Shown: in pieces, positions 54,441 to 63,475 of the stretch
Layout of the letters: every line of letters begins with the position of its first letter
Position numbering within the stretch: position 1 is the stretch's first letter
Assembly (NCBI RefSeq): GCF_000178855.1
Contig: NZ_ADVG01000001.1
Coordinates: 124,001-188,000 of the forward strand
DNA length: 64,000 nucleotides
From: Ktedonobacter racemifer DSM 44963
GTDB taxonomy: Bacteria; Chloroflexota; Ktedonobacteria; Ktedonobacterales; Ktedonobacteraceae
Direction: 5' to 3'
The notes under the pieces: generated by a model
The model's database searches: none
What the model saw: only the letters and a program-made list of their open reading frames with translations
What the model was told of the DNA's origin: nothing
Made by a program: the position numbers and the translations under genes

Positions 54441-54896
54441 ATGAGAATTGCACCAACCATGTCAAAGTCGGAATCATTCACGATTCAAGAATTGTCTCAT
54501 CAGAGTGGTCTGCCTGAGCCTACGCTTCGATACTACGAGAAGATTGGCCTCATACAACCTGTTCCGAGGGATCCAAGTAGCGGTCACAGACGGTACCCTG
54601 CCGATACCGTGCGTGTGGTCAATGCACTTGCTTGCCTTCGCGCCAGTGGTCTCTCCATAGAAGATATGCGAACGTATCTGCAATTGCTCGAGAAAGGAAC
54701 GCAGGGCGCTACACAACAAAAGGAACTCTTTCATACTCATGCCAAAGAACTCGAATGCCAGATCGAGCGCTTACAAATCAGAAAACAGTATCTTGAGGGA
54801 AAAGTTGCCTATTGGGATGCTTTGGAACGGGGAGATACCGAGGCGGCCCAGCGCATAACTGAAGAAAATCATCGTATTGCCGCAAAGCTTACATAG
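54441..54896 (+). CDS. MerR-family transcriptional regulator
   Basis: 151 residues. The winged helix FTIQELSHQSGLPEPTLRYYEKIGLIQP with SGHRRYP is standard; a coiled-coil dimer helix (ELFHTHAKELECQIERLQIRKQYLEGKV) follows. No Cys pair for metals, so it resembles the organic-stress or YhdM/AdhR-like group. It probably controls itself and the SDR gene 18 bases downstream through the promoter at 54404. An alternative ATG at 54459 exists. Confidence 0.92.
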   Translation: MRIAPTMSKSESFTIQELSHQSGLPEPTLRYYEKIGLIQPVPRDPSSGHRRYPADTVRVVNALACLRASGLSIEDMRTYLQLLEKGTQGATQQKELFHTHAKELECQIERLQIRKQYLEGKVAYWDALERGDTEAAQRITEENHRIAAKLT

Positions 54897-54914
54897 CGAA
54901 CGAAAGGAACGATT

Positions 54915-55826
54915 ATGGAACGTATTACGACGCCTTTTGGATTTTCCTCTACTGCTGATGAAGTGGCAGAAGGCATTGATTTGTCAGGCAAACAGGTGGT
55001 GATTACCGGAGGGGCATCGGGGATCGGCTTGGAAACGGCACGAACGCTGGCCCACATTGGAGCCGAGGTGACGCTCGCTGTGCGAAATACCGACGCAGGG
55101 GAGCAGGCTGCAGCAGACATCATCGCCACCACGGGGAACCAGCATGTTCATGTCGCCTGGCTCGACATAGCTGATCGAGCATCAATCGCCGAGTTTGTTG
55201 CCGGGTGGAACAGACCACTGGATGTCCTCATCAATAACGCTGGTGTCATGGCCATGCCAGAACAACATACACCTGAGGGCTGGGAAATGCAGTTCGCCAC
55301 CAATTCCCTGGGACACTTTGCCCTGGCCCTCGGTCTTCACAACGCACTGGCCGCTACGGGGAACGCACGCATTGTCATGGTCAGTTCCTCTGGACATCTG
55401 ATCTCACCAGTGATTTTCGACGATCTGCACTTTGCCTTCCGCCCCTATGATCCATGGATTGCGTATGGACAGTCCAAAACTGCGACCATCCTCTTTGCAG
55501 TCGGAGCCACTACTCGCTGGGCAAGCGATGGTATTACCACCAATGCCTTGATGCCAGGGGCGATCGCCACCAACCTCCAGCGTTACGTCGGAGGTCTGCG
55601 GACCCCACCAGAGCGACGGAAAACGCCACAGCAGGGGGCGGCCACTTCTGTTTTACTGGCCACATCGCCGCTCCTTCAGGGCGTGAGTGGACGATACTTC
55701 GAGGACTGCAACGAGGCTCTCGTGGTGACGAATGGCAATGGCTACGCGAGTGGCGTGGCACCCTACGCTCTCAATGCCGAGAACGCTGATCGCCTCTGGG
55801 AAGCATCATTGCGCCTCCTTGCCTGA
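54915..55826 (+). CDS. SDR-family oxidoreductase
   Basis: 303 residues. VITGGASGIGLETARTLAHIGA (cofactor loop), LDVLINNAGVMAMPE, VMVSSSGH with the catalytic Ser, and AYGQSKTA with the Tyr/Lys pair. The layout is that of the retinol-dehydrogenase/WW-oxidoreductase-like SDRs that reduce aldehydes and ketones. Gap of 18 bases to the MerR gene and the MerR-type promoter in front suggest an aldehyde or electrophile-stress operon; AAAGGAACG precedes the ATG. Confidence 0.92.
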   Translation: MERITTPFGFSSTADEVAEGIDLSGKQVVITGGASGIGLETARTLAHIGAEVTLAVRNTDAGEQAAADIIATTGNQHVHVAWLDIADRASIAEFVAGWNRPLDVLINNAGVMAMPEQHTPEGWEMQFATNSLGHFALALGLHNALAATGNARIVMVSSSGHLISPVIFDDLHFAFRPYDPWIAYGQSKTATILFAVGATTRWASDGITTNALMPGAIATNLQRYVGGLRTPPERRKTPQQGAATSVLLATSPLLQGVSGRYFEDCNEALVVTNGNGYASGVAPYALNAENADRLWEASLRLLA

Positions 55827-55881
55827 TACTGCTGTTCCTCTCTCCAATTGACCTCTTTCTGACTGAAGGAAAGGAAATGCC

Positions 55882-56652
55882 ATGAGCACTATGCGAACGA
55901 ACATGACCATGACAATTGGCTTCGTGGGCTTCGGGGACCAGGGAGCTCCGATCGCACGCGCCATTGCTGAAGCTGGCTATGAGCTGCATGTATGGGCGCG
56001 ACGTCCACAGTCGCTCGAAGCGCTGACAGGAGTGAAGTATCAAGCCTATGACACTCTCAGTGAGATGGCGGCAGCGAGTGACGTGGTGGGGCTCTGCCTC
56101 ACCGAAGACTCCGATATCCGGCACGTTGCCCTTGACGGTGGCCTTTTGGCGAACATGAAGCCGGGATCTGTGCTGGTCAACCATGGGACAGGTCTCCCCG
56201 CGTTTGCCGCCGAACTCACCACCATCGCGTCTGAATACCAGGTCAACGTGATCGACGCCCCGGTCAGCGGCGGCCATCCAGCTGCAGTTGCGAAGCAGCT
56301 TCTGACGATGGTTGGAGGAGAGCCTGAGGTGGCGGAACGCTGTCGCCCTGTGTTTGAAACGTTTTCAAAGAAAGTCGCGTACATGGGATCGGCGGGTTCA
56401 GGGCAGATGGCCAAGCTGATCAATAATGCCCTGTTGATGATGAATCAGAAGAATATTGAAGACATCCTCCAATTCGGGGAACACGTTGGTCTCGCAATCC
56501 CTGCTCTTGTAGATGTGCTACGTGCGGGAACCGCAAGAAGTTACGCGCTCGAAGCTCTGGAACAAGCCGGTGTCCAGGAACTCATCATTATCTTCACCAA
56601 TGTGCTCGAACTGGAACCGCTACGCATCTTCGCCCGCGAATTTTTGGCCTAA
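55882..56652 (+). CDS. NAD(P)-dependent beta-hydroxyacid dehydrogenase-like protein
   Basis: 256 residues. IGFVGFGDQGAPIARAIAEAG is the Rossmann GxGxxG-like start, VIDAPVSGGHPAA the substrate loop, and GSGQMAKLINNAL holds the catalytic Lys. The protein is somewhat shorter than typical 3-hydroxyisobutyrate dehydrogenases (about 290), with a compact C-terminal helical domain. ATG 55882 has AAAGGAAA 9 bases upstream; 55903 is possible. It follows the SDR gene by 55 bases and is probably in the same transcript. Confidence 0.88.
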   Translation: MSTMRTNMTMTIGFVGFGDQGAPIARAIAEAGYELHVWARRPQSLEALTGVKYQAYDTLSEMAAASDVVGLCLTEDSDIRHVALDGGLLANMKPGSVLVNHGTGLPAFAAELTTIASEYQVNVIDAPVSGGHPAAVAKQLLTMVGGEPEVAERCRPVFETFSKKVAYMGSAGSGQMAKLINNALLMMNQKNIEDILQFGEHVGLAIPALVDVLRAGTARSYALEALEQAGVQELIIIFTNVLELEPLRIFAREFLA

Positions 56653-56666
56653 CACCATCATTGAGA

Positions 56667-56722
56667 CAAATATCCCGGTTGGTACGCAGCCAATCCCGCT
56701 CTCGTACCAACTAAGATATTTG
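56667..56722. repeat. 20-bp imperfect inverted repeat between the dehydrogenase and the TetR gene
   Basis: CAAATATCCCGGTTGGTACG (56667-56686) and its complement-like CGTACCAACTAAGATATTTG (56703-56722), 3 mismatches, 16-base loop. It ends 110 bases before the TetR start. It could be a terminator or the operator of the TetR regulator. Confidence 0.5.
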
Positions 56723-56831
56723 CCTCTTCTCTTTACTCGCAAGGGCATCCCTGGCAGAAGCGCGATAGATATCTCTGACCAGGGGTGCCTGGGCAGAACA
56801 AAGGCAAGACACGAAAAGAAGGAGACCAGAA

Positions 56832-57515
56832 ATGCCGTTACAACGTGAAACAGTGGCGCGTGCCGCTCTGCATTTAGTGGATGAGGTTGGGTTGGACAGT
56901 TTGACCATACGTCGTCTTGCTGCGCACCTGGATATTCAAAACCCGTCGTTGTACTGGCACTTTAAGAACAAGCAAGAACTGCTTAACTGTATGGCCGAAC
57001 TGATGCTGACTGATTTCTTTGCTGAACTGCACGAGCCAGAGCCAGACCAGGACTGGGCTGATTGGCTGACCATATATGCCCGCCAGTTGCGCAACATAAT
57101 GCTTGCGCACCGCGATGGAGCACGAATCGTGGCGGAAGCCGATCCGTCGCGGTGCACGTTCTTCGAGGGTTTCGAATGGGCACTGAATGTGCTGCGGCAT
57201 GCTGGCTTTGATGGAAACGAGGCCGCCATAGGAATAATAACGCTCCAGAACTATGTTCTGGGCAATGCCTTTGAAGTACAAGCCCATCCCTTTTCTCTTG
57301 CATCTGACGCGGACGAGAAACATCTGCCTGCCTTGAGGCTTTCTCTCGATAAAGAACGCTTTCCCAACGTTGCTGCTTTTCTTCACACCCCTGCACTTTA
57401 CTCATCTCCCTGGGCTTCCACACAGTTTGAAACAGGATTGTCACTGTTTCTGGACGGCTTGCGTGCATATTTTGCCCAGGAACGCTCAAACAAGCTGAAT
57501 GGAGAGAACTCCTGA
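56832..57515 (+). CDS. TetR-family regulator with TetR_C domain
   Basis: 227 residues. The HTH is ALHLVDEVGLDSLTIRRLAAHLDIQNPSLYWHFKNKQEL, with the LYWHF recognition-helix end characteristic of TetR(class)/tetracycline-repressor-like proteins, and the C-terminal domain matches the TetR_C ligand-binding group (IVAEADPSRCTFFEGFEWAL). AAGGAG lies 6-11 bases before the ATG. No efflux gene is adjacent; the upstream dehydrogenase and the inverted repeat at 56667 are the nearest candidate targets. Confidence 0.9.
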   Translation: MPLQRETVARAALHLVDEVGLDSLTIRRLAAHLDIQNPSLYWHFKNKQELLNCMAELMLTDFFAELHEPEPDQDWADWLTIYARQLRNIMLAHRDGARIVAEADPSRCTFFEGFEWALNVLRHAGFDGNEAAIGIITLQNYVLGNAFEVQAHPFSLASDADEKHLPALRLSLDKERFPNVAAFLHTPALYSSPWASTQFETGLSLFLDGLRAYFAQERSNKLNGENS

Positions 57516-57865
57516 GCGTTCATCGGAGAAATGTGGCTCACCATCTTCGTGATTGATGAGCTTGACGGTGGACTAGCGACCGTGGCCTGACTGAAAAAGC
57601 AGCCCTGGTTTCCTAGCTCGTTCGCTACCATATGAAAATGAGCCAGGGAAGCCGTCCTATCACTTAGCGTTGTTTTCGTTCCATTCATACTCAAGGGCCA
57701 ACAACGCCACATGGCCTTGAACGACAACTGACGTCGTTCAAGGCCATGCAATAGAGCAAATTGCGTTCCTGCACAAAATCGTCAGGACCTTCGTCTACCC
57801 TCCTGGATAGCCTCTTTGGACTGTTTTTCTATTCCAACTTTCTGTTCCTACTGTGGGCAAAGCCC
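57516..57865. other. Gap with a 16-bp perfect hairpin
   Basis: No gene seen. CATGGCCTTGAACGAC (57710-57725) and GTCGTTCAAGGCCATG (57733-57748) form a perfect 16-bp stem with a 7-base loop, no T tail. It may terminate the TetR transcript or mark an element end. Confidence 0.5.
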
Positions 57866-59302
57866 AATGATCACTGGTGATGTAGCCGCCTGGAAAACCG
57901 CTAGAGAAGCGGATTGCGGCCCAACGTTTTTGTAAATTCGGGAGGTCAGCGCAGAGTACAATCCCCCGCCAAATCATCACAAGCGCAAGGTGAGAGAAGG
58001 ACGTTCTTACAAAAGACAAAAACGCCCCTCTTCGTATCCTCACGCTAGAGCGTAAGCAGAACTTCGTGAAACCCCAGTGCTGGACTACTGCTGCACACAT
58101 GACCATCCAGGCGCACATAAGCGTTCTGCGTAAAACAATGCTTCAGTTCCGCGAAGGCTATGTCACTGTTCTCAGTCAGGTCAGCGATGCTATCAAGCAG
58201 GTGGGCTTCCTCATTGCTAAATTCTTTCCTCAGCATCATGCCCCACGCGTCCCAGCAAAGCATTTCACCCTTGTTGAGGGCAGCAAGATCCTGCAACACT
58301 TTGTCACGTACCAACCACCAGCCACGTATCTCTTGGTTCTCAGGATGAATGCCAAAGGCCTCTGGCTTCACCTCACCGATGCGACAGCGCCACCACGCCA
58401 CGCCGCCTGTCAAGAAACGCCCATTGGGCATATCCCGCACATCGAAATCAATGCCATTATGCTTGATCAAGAGGGCGTCCATCTGAGGATCAACCATGCG
58501 CCAGCGTCCCTCGTGCCAGTATTCCACAACTACGTGATCGACAAAGAAGCCCGGCCAGGGACTGATATAGCCGGCAAAGCCCATACGAACGCGTGCGGGA
58601 ACTCCCTGATAGCGAAGCATTGAGCAGAGCAGCACCGAGAAGTCCCGGCAACACCCTACCAAGCGCTGCTGCGGCTTTCTTGCCTCACTCAAAGGACGCG
58701 CATCTAGCCCAAGCATCCGCGCCAACATCAGCTCCACGTAGCGCGTATCTAGCTCGCGTTCGCGCTCTGCCGTTATCTGGCAGCCATACAAATCACCACA
58801 GGCATAGTGGATGATCAGACCTTGAACAATCGTGCAGAGGGCTTCAATGCCCTCTGGAAGATCTTTGTAGAAGGCAACGTATTTCCCAGGTTGGGTAATT
58901 GGACTCTGTTTACGGTAAAACGCTAGGATCTCGTCTTTCATATTACTAGCCCCCTTTTTTAGCCTTGTAGGAACATCATTACTGTGCTTCATCGCTCGAT
59001 ATGTTTCCCTGCCAAGACTATAGAGGGAGGAACCTGACACCTAGTGTCAGGTTCCTCCTTAGAGTTGCCAACTGAAGAGACAGCTCTAACAAGATGAGGG
59101 CGAATGGCTTTTTCCAGCTCAAGAAGGAATGGCTTTATGCTCAAGGGCAAGCATATCTTAGGCCATTCACCAACACTGGACCTCCCTGGTAATGATTTGG
59201 CCTGGGATGTACTCCGCGCTGACCTCTCGAATTTACAAAAACGTTGGGCCGCAATCCGCTTCTCTAGCGGTTTTCCAGGCGGCTACATCACCAGTGATCA
59301 TT
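57866..59302. mobile_element. Inverted-repeat unit around a transglutaminase-like gene
   Basis: 57866-57980 and 59189-59302 are inverted repeats of about 114 bp, about 95 percent identical, starting AATGATCACTGGTGATGTAGCC. On the right the repeat runs straight into a sequence related to the 68-bp terminus of the VOC unit (59296-59314 continued at 61050-61102, ending TTATTACCA at 61102). On the left the corresponding outer part is missing. I read this as a second cassette of the same element family with a damaged left end. No transposase of its own. Confidence 0.6.
58045..58941 (-). CDS. Transglutaminase-like cysteine hydrolase/transferase
   Basis: 298 residues. The transglutaminase core is clear: RLVGCCRDFSVLLCSMLRYQGVPARVR (catalytic Cys), FFVDHVVVEYWHEGRW (His) and RMVDPQ (Asp). 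ATG 58941 follows AAAAGGGGG and is preferred over the in-frame ATG at 59040. There is no signal peptide. Related bacterial proteins are peptidases or deamidases of unknown substrate. It is the only gene between the 114-bp inverted repeats, so it appears to be cargo. Confidence 0.85.
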   Translation of the reverse strand: MKDEILAFYRKQSPITQPGKYVAFYKDLPEGIEALCTIVQGLIIHYACGDLYGCQITAERERELDTRYVELMLARMLGLDARPLSEARKPQQRLVGCCRDFSVLLCSMLRYQGVPARVRMGFAGYISPWPGFFVDHVVVEYWHEGRWRMVDPQMDALLIKHNGIDFDVRDMPNGRFLTGGVAWWRCRIGEVKPEAFGIHPENQEIRGWWLVRDKVLQDLAALNKGEMLCWDAWGMMLRKEFSNEEAHLLDSIADLTENSDIAFAELKHCFTQNAYVRLDGHVCSSSPALGFHEVLLTL

Positions 59303-59314
59303 CTTCGCGCCGAT

Positions 59315-61049
59315 TGTATGACTTTGCGTCATCGTCTCCCCAACCAAGTAGCCTCATTGAAACCACATCAGGGAAGAGAAGCAACAGACCTGAACATGAT
59401 ATGTCCCTGCTCATGAAAAGCGGAAAAAAGAGTGTGGATGGTTGAGGTTGAGAGAGTGTGGACGTGGTGGGAAGTGATGTGCAGAGGACGTCGCTGGCCA
59501 TACGGCTCCAACCGTTCAGCCGCAGAGCTGAACAGGTCAGAGAACGTCTCCGTTGTGTTCGTCGTCCAAGCTCCGCTTCACCAGAGCGCCAGTTGCCGAA
59601 AATGGCGCTCGCTCGCCGAGAGGCGACGCTCCTCGGCCAGGGCTTCCTGCATCATGAGGGCGAAATAGTCTTCCAAGGGCATCTGTTGCCCGTAGAGATG
59701 TTTGATGGGCACTGTTTTGAGCATGGTGGGGCCATGCCAGACCAGAAATGTTCGCTCGCTCGCCACCACCTGTAGGGCCATGTATTGCCCTGCGACCTGC
59801 TGACTGATGTAGTAGGGGGCCAGATCCACGTTCACACACCCATCTGCTCCCACTTTACGAACGAAGATCTGTCCCTCGATGGCTTGAAGCCAGGCATCGG
59901 GGTCCACCATCTGCGGAAGCGCAGGCAACGTCGGCAACGTTGGGAAGGCCACCCGTGGCGGAACGTTGCGACAAGCGCACCCCTGGTGTGGCCTTTCCCA
60001 ATTGTAGTGCTGGATGAAGGCTTCGGTGACCTCTCGAACCTCTTGCAAGGTACCGGGGCGTTGGACGTGCAGACACTCTTGCCCGTAACTCTTGTGATAC
60101 CGCTCGACAAACGCATTTTTGTCTGGTCGGTGAGGCGGGCACACATTGGGCTGGATGCCCAGACAGAGCAGCAAGCGACGAAGGGCAGAGGGAAAATCCC
60201 GTCCGCTGCTGCTTCCAACCCACCTGGGATCGCGGTCAAAGGACATCATCGGCGGTCGACCATGCTCACGCAAGAAGCCGATGACAGTTTGCATCGCGGT
60301 TTGCGCATGGAAATCTTCCCGGGCTTGAGCGCAAAGCAGCACCGAGGTGCCAGCATCGATAAAGTTGCACACCTCCACAATGTGTTGCCGCTTCCCTTCC
60401 TGACTTTCACTGCTGGGAACCGTGCTGACATCTTTAAAGTCCATCTGGATCTCTTCGAGCGGCGCTCTTGACTCCAGAGGCTGCTTCTTGGGCGTGAGGT
60501 GCTCCAGGATGCAACCATGTTTGTGCAACATCTTCCACACGGTGCGCGTTGAGCGCGGCAAAAGCACGTGCAAGGCTTGCAACTCTGGATCACGCTGCAG
60601 ATAGTACAACAAAGCGCGTGGTCCTGGCACGCGATGAAGATGCTCTGGAGGAGTCTGGCGCATCTCGACGATGCGCTCCTCCACACGTGGGTCCCAGGAC
60701 GGATACGGAGCGTGATGGGCACGTGAGCGGGACAAGAGGACCTGTAGATCATGGGGATCGGCCTGGCGCAAGCGTTTGCGCCATTTCTTGACCCAACTGA
60801 TCGACCGTCCGACGGCCTGGGCGTAGTCCTGCACCCTCCAATCGGGGTAGCGCATCAGCACATCGCGCAAGCGAGCGCGATCGCGCATCCATTCTTCTTC
60901 CATCATTTTCTTCCTCCAAGATGAGGAGTCTCGAAACTAGTTTCTGTGCTGATTCTACCCCTTTCCTCCACGTTCTCTCTTCCCTCTCCTGGATGAGATG
61001 GACACGAAGTCGCTACCGCGCTGAAGTGACGATGACGCAAAGTCATACA
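59315..61049 (-). mobile_element. DDE insertion sequence, 1735 bp, in a repeat terminus
   Basis: 22-bp perfect terminal inverted repeats (59315-59336 and 61028-61049, starting TGTATGACTTTG) and a 5-bp direct duplication CCGAT (59310-59314 and 61050-61054). TG...CA ends and 5-bp duplications are usual for the Tn7/Mu-like and IS481-like rve transposases. Removing the element rebuilds a continuous relative of the 68-bp terminus seen at 39100-40099. Confidence 0.88.
59578..60906 (-). CDS. rve-domain DDE transposase with HTH and beta-barrel-like tail
   Basis: 442 residues. The N-terminal HTH region is RYPDWRVQDYAQAVGRSISWVKKWRKR; the integrase core has EIQMDFKDVS (first Asp), IDAGTSVLLC, MMSFDRDPRWVG (second Asp) and KNAFVERYHKSYGQECL (Glu). 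Residues 335-430 (IFVRKVGADGCVNVDLAPYYI ... LVWHGPTMLKTVPI) resemble the small beta-barrel that follows the catalytic core in Mu/TnsB-like transposases. It appears intact and single-gene, so the element may be active. Family assignment (IS481-like versus TniA-like) is uncertain. Confidence 0.85.
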   Translation of the reverse strand: MMEEEWMRDRARLRDVLMRYPDWRVQDYAQAVGRSISWVKKWRKRLRQADPHDLQVLLSRSRAHHAPYPSWDPRVEERIVEMRQTPPEHLHRVPGPRALLYYLQRDPELQALHVLLPRSTRTVWKMLHKHGCILEHLTPKKQPLESRAPLEEIQMDFKDVSTVPSSESQEGKRQHIVEVCNFIDAGTSVLLCAQAREDFHAQTAMQTVIGFLREHGRPPMMSFDRDPRWVGSSSGRDFPSALRRLLLCLGIQPNVCPPHRPDKNAFVERYHKSYGQECLHVQRPGTLQEVREVTEAFIQHYNWERPHQGCACRNVPPRVAFPTLPTLPALPQMVDPDAWLQAIEGQIFVRKVGADGCVNVDLAPYYISQQVAGQYMALQVVASERTFLVWHGPTMLKTVPIKHLYGQQMPLEDYFALMMQEALAEERRLSASERHFRQLALW

Positions 61050-61211
61050 CCGATTGATCACTCTTCACCCTAAAATCTGTCTACTCGTCGCGCTTATTAC
61101 CACAAGTGGAGCATACCATGAATTCGTGCTAGACTGCAGGCTCATTTGTTGCTAGAGATTAGTTTGCGTTCTATACTGTAGGAAATGATTGGACAGGAAG
61201 GAATGTACTTT

Positions 61212-63248
61212 ATGTCCTGGCAACAGCAAGGAGACACTTCTTCTGTGAACCACGAGGATATGGTGCCATGGTGGCTTTGGCTTTGTCGTTTCTTGTGGAA
61301 GATTACTGCCTTCCTTCTCACCTCAGTCGTCTTATCTCTGGCCGTCAATGTCGCATCGACCTGGCTCACCACACCAAAAGGGATGTTTCCTAACGATTCC
61401 CCCTTGAGCGTCTTGATGACGGATTGGCCTATCACCCTTTTGGTCTGTGGGGGCTTGGTCTTTCTGACCGCGCTCTTCTGGACCATCAGTCACAGAAGCT
61501 TTCTGGAGAAAGCCATCGCTGGTGCCATTACGCTACGAGAGCGTAAGCATATAATCCGACGACTTTCTGTACGCTATAAACAGATACGCTCTCAGTCCTT
61601 ACAGGGAGCGGTCCAGATCGAACTCGGATTGGTAGAGAGACCTACTGCCATTCACAATGAAGCTCTTCTCGCGCTGCGTCTCCCAGAACAGGCTGACCAA
61701 GCGCTTCCTCTTCATACCTCCATTGTCGATGCCTACAATCTCGCACAGCAGGAATTCCTTGTCCTGGGAGAGCCAGGAGCAGGCAAATCGACGTTGCTGC
61801 TCGAATTAGCACACCATCTCATTAAGCAGGCCGAGCGGGAGCACGATCACCCCTTGCCTGTGTACTTACCACTCTCCACCTGGGCGACCCACCGTCCACC
61901 GTTGCAGAACTGGATGATTGAGCAATTCGCATCTGTCTACGATATTTCTCGGAACGTGAGTCAGCGATGGATTCAGGCCGGACTCGTGCTCCCCTTGCTT
62001 GATGGACTTGACGAAATGGAGGAGGCTGCGCGTCCTACCTGCATTGCTGCCATCAATGCCTACCATCGTGATCACATGTCCCCTCTGATTGTCTGTAGTC
62101 GGACCAGTGAGTATGATCATGCGGCAACACAAGAGAAGCTCATGCTTCATACAGCGGTGGTGGTGCAACCGCTCTCACGAGTGCAGGTGGATACCTACCT
62201 GACCACACTGGGCAAGCCACTGGCGGCGTTACGAACCACTCTCAAGAAGAATCCCGCATTGGCAACGCTGGCGACCACACCCCTGATGCTCCAAATCCTC
62301 ATCTTAACGTATCATGGAACAACCGTGCGACAGCTTTCACACAAAGCATCAGAACTCCAGAAACAGATCTGGACGGCGTATGTCCAGCACATGGTCCAGC
62401 ACAAGGGAGATGCTACACACTATCCCTTCGACCGCACTACTACCTGGCTTGGGTGGCTTGCCCGATACATGCAGAAGCACAACCTCACCATCTTTTCTCC
62501 CGAAGATCTGCAACCAGATGCTCTTCCTCGCCCATCCGCCATCATCTATCGTTGGTGTGCCAGGCTGATCATTGGGCTGCTTTTGGGTCTCCTCTTCGGG
62601 TGGCTCTGCGGGCTGCTCATGGAACCGATTGCCGGGCTAGTGGCTGGATCAATCCTGATGGGAATAACCATCGTCGGAAAACTGGACAACCTATTTGAAC
62701 CAGCCTGGAAAAAAGCACCACGATCTGAAAACAGGCGGCATTTGTCCATCAATCATACGTGGTTGCTCGCAGGGTTGGTAATGGCGCTCGCCATCGGGCT
62801 GCTCCTGGTGCTCGTCTTCGGACCACAAATCGATAGCAAAAATATTAGCGATACGGTCGTCAAGCAGGCATCGGACCCCACAGTAATGTTTTCGGACCCC
62901 GATGTGCGGTGGGCTGCCTGGACACTACGCGATGTGAAACAGAACGGAGGACATATCGGGTGGGGATGGGAGGCTGGTCTCACCATAGGAGGGGTTGCCG
63001 GACTCCTCATTGGACTGGTCTTCGGATGGGGCATCGTCATTCGACGCATCATCCTCCGTATCTTTCTCTGGTATCTGCGCCTGTTCCCCTGGAGGGCTAC
63101 CCCCTTTTTTGAGGACGCTACAGCTCGTATACTGTTGAGGCGCGTTGGAGGAGGCTATAGCTTCACCCATCACCTATTACTCGAATACTTTGCTGATCTG
63201 GATACCACATCATCTTCCACATCGCCCCCTGCCCATCCAGTACAGTAG
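61212..63248 (+). CDS. Membrane-anchored NACHT (STAND) ATPase
   Basis: 678 residues. Two N-terminal membrane helices (LWLCRFLWKITAFLLTSVVL; ITLLVCGGLVFLTALFW), a linker, then NACHT: Walker A EFLVLGEPGAGKSTLL, Walker B LVLPLLDGLDEMEE, and sensor-like IVCSRTSEYD. Four or so further membrane helices occupy the C-terminal third (LIIGLLLGLLFGWLCGLL onward), ending in a soluble FTHHLLLEYFADLD segment typical of the end of NACHT helical domains. Sensor repeats such as LRR, WD40 or TPR are absent. ATG 61212 has GGAAGG 10 bases upstream; 61185 is the longer option. NACHT proteins are often bacterial immunity sensors, but a defence role is only inferred. Confidence 0.82.
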   Translation: MSWQQQGDTSSVNHEDMVPWWLWLCRFLWKITAFLLTSVVLSLAVNVASTWLTTPKGMFPNDSPLSVLMTDWPITLLVCGGLVFLTALFWTISHRSFLEKAIAGAITLRERKHIIRRLSVRYKQIRSQSLQGAVQIELGLVERPTAIHNEALLALRLPEQADQALPLHTSIVDAYNLAQQEFLVLGEPGAGKSTLLLELAHHLIKQAEREHDHPLPVYLPLSTWATHRPPLQNWMIEQFASVYDISRNVSQRWIQAGLVLPLLDGLDEMEEAARPTCIAAINAYHRDHMSPLIVCSRTSEYDHAATQEKLMLHTAVVVQPLSRVQVDTYLTTLGKPLAALRTTLKKNPALATLATTPLMLQILILTYHGTTVRQLSHKASELQKQIWTAYVQHMVQHKGDATHYPFDRTTTWLGWLARYMQKHNLTIFSPEDLQPDALPRPSAIIYRWCARLIIGLLLGLLFGWLCGLLMEPIAGLVAGSILMGITIVGKLDNLFEPAWKKAPRSENRRHLSINHTWLLAGLVMALAIGLLLVLVFGPQIDSKNISDTVVKQASDPTVMFSDPDVRWAAWTLRDVKQNGGHIGWGWEAGLTIGGVAGLLIGLVFGWGIVIRRIILRIFLWYLRLFPWRATPFFEDATARILLRRVGGGYSFTHHLLLEYFADLDTTSSSTSPPAHPVQ

Positions 63249-63475
63249 AAGCTGCCGCCAAATGCGCTGCCGCGAATCGGGGAGGCATCTTCGTCACTCA
63301 GCGCATCACTGATTCGAGAAGAAATAGGTCCAGTGATCGATCTTTGCAGAGACCGATGAAGTACCCTTGTCAAGTAGAAAGAAAACCAGAAAAACACGCA
63401 AAAATCTCTCTGACCCCGAAAAGGCTCTGGGGCCTTCCAGATGAAAAACCTCTTTGATGGTCTACTTGGGCGGGC

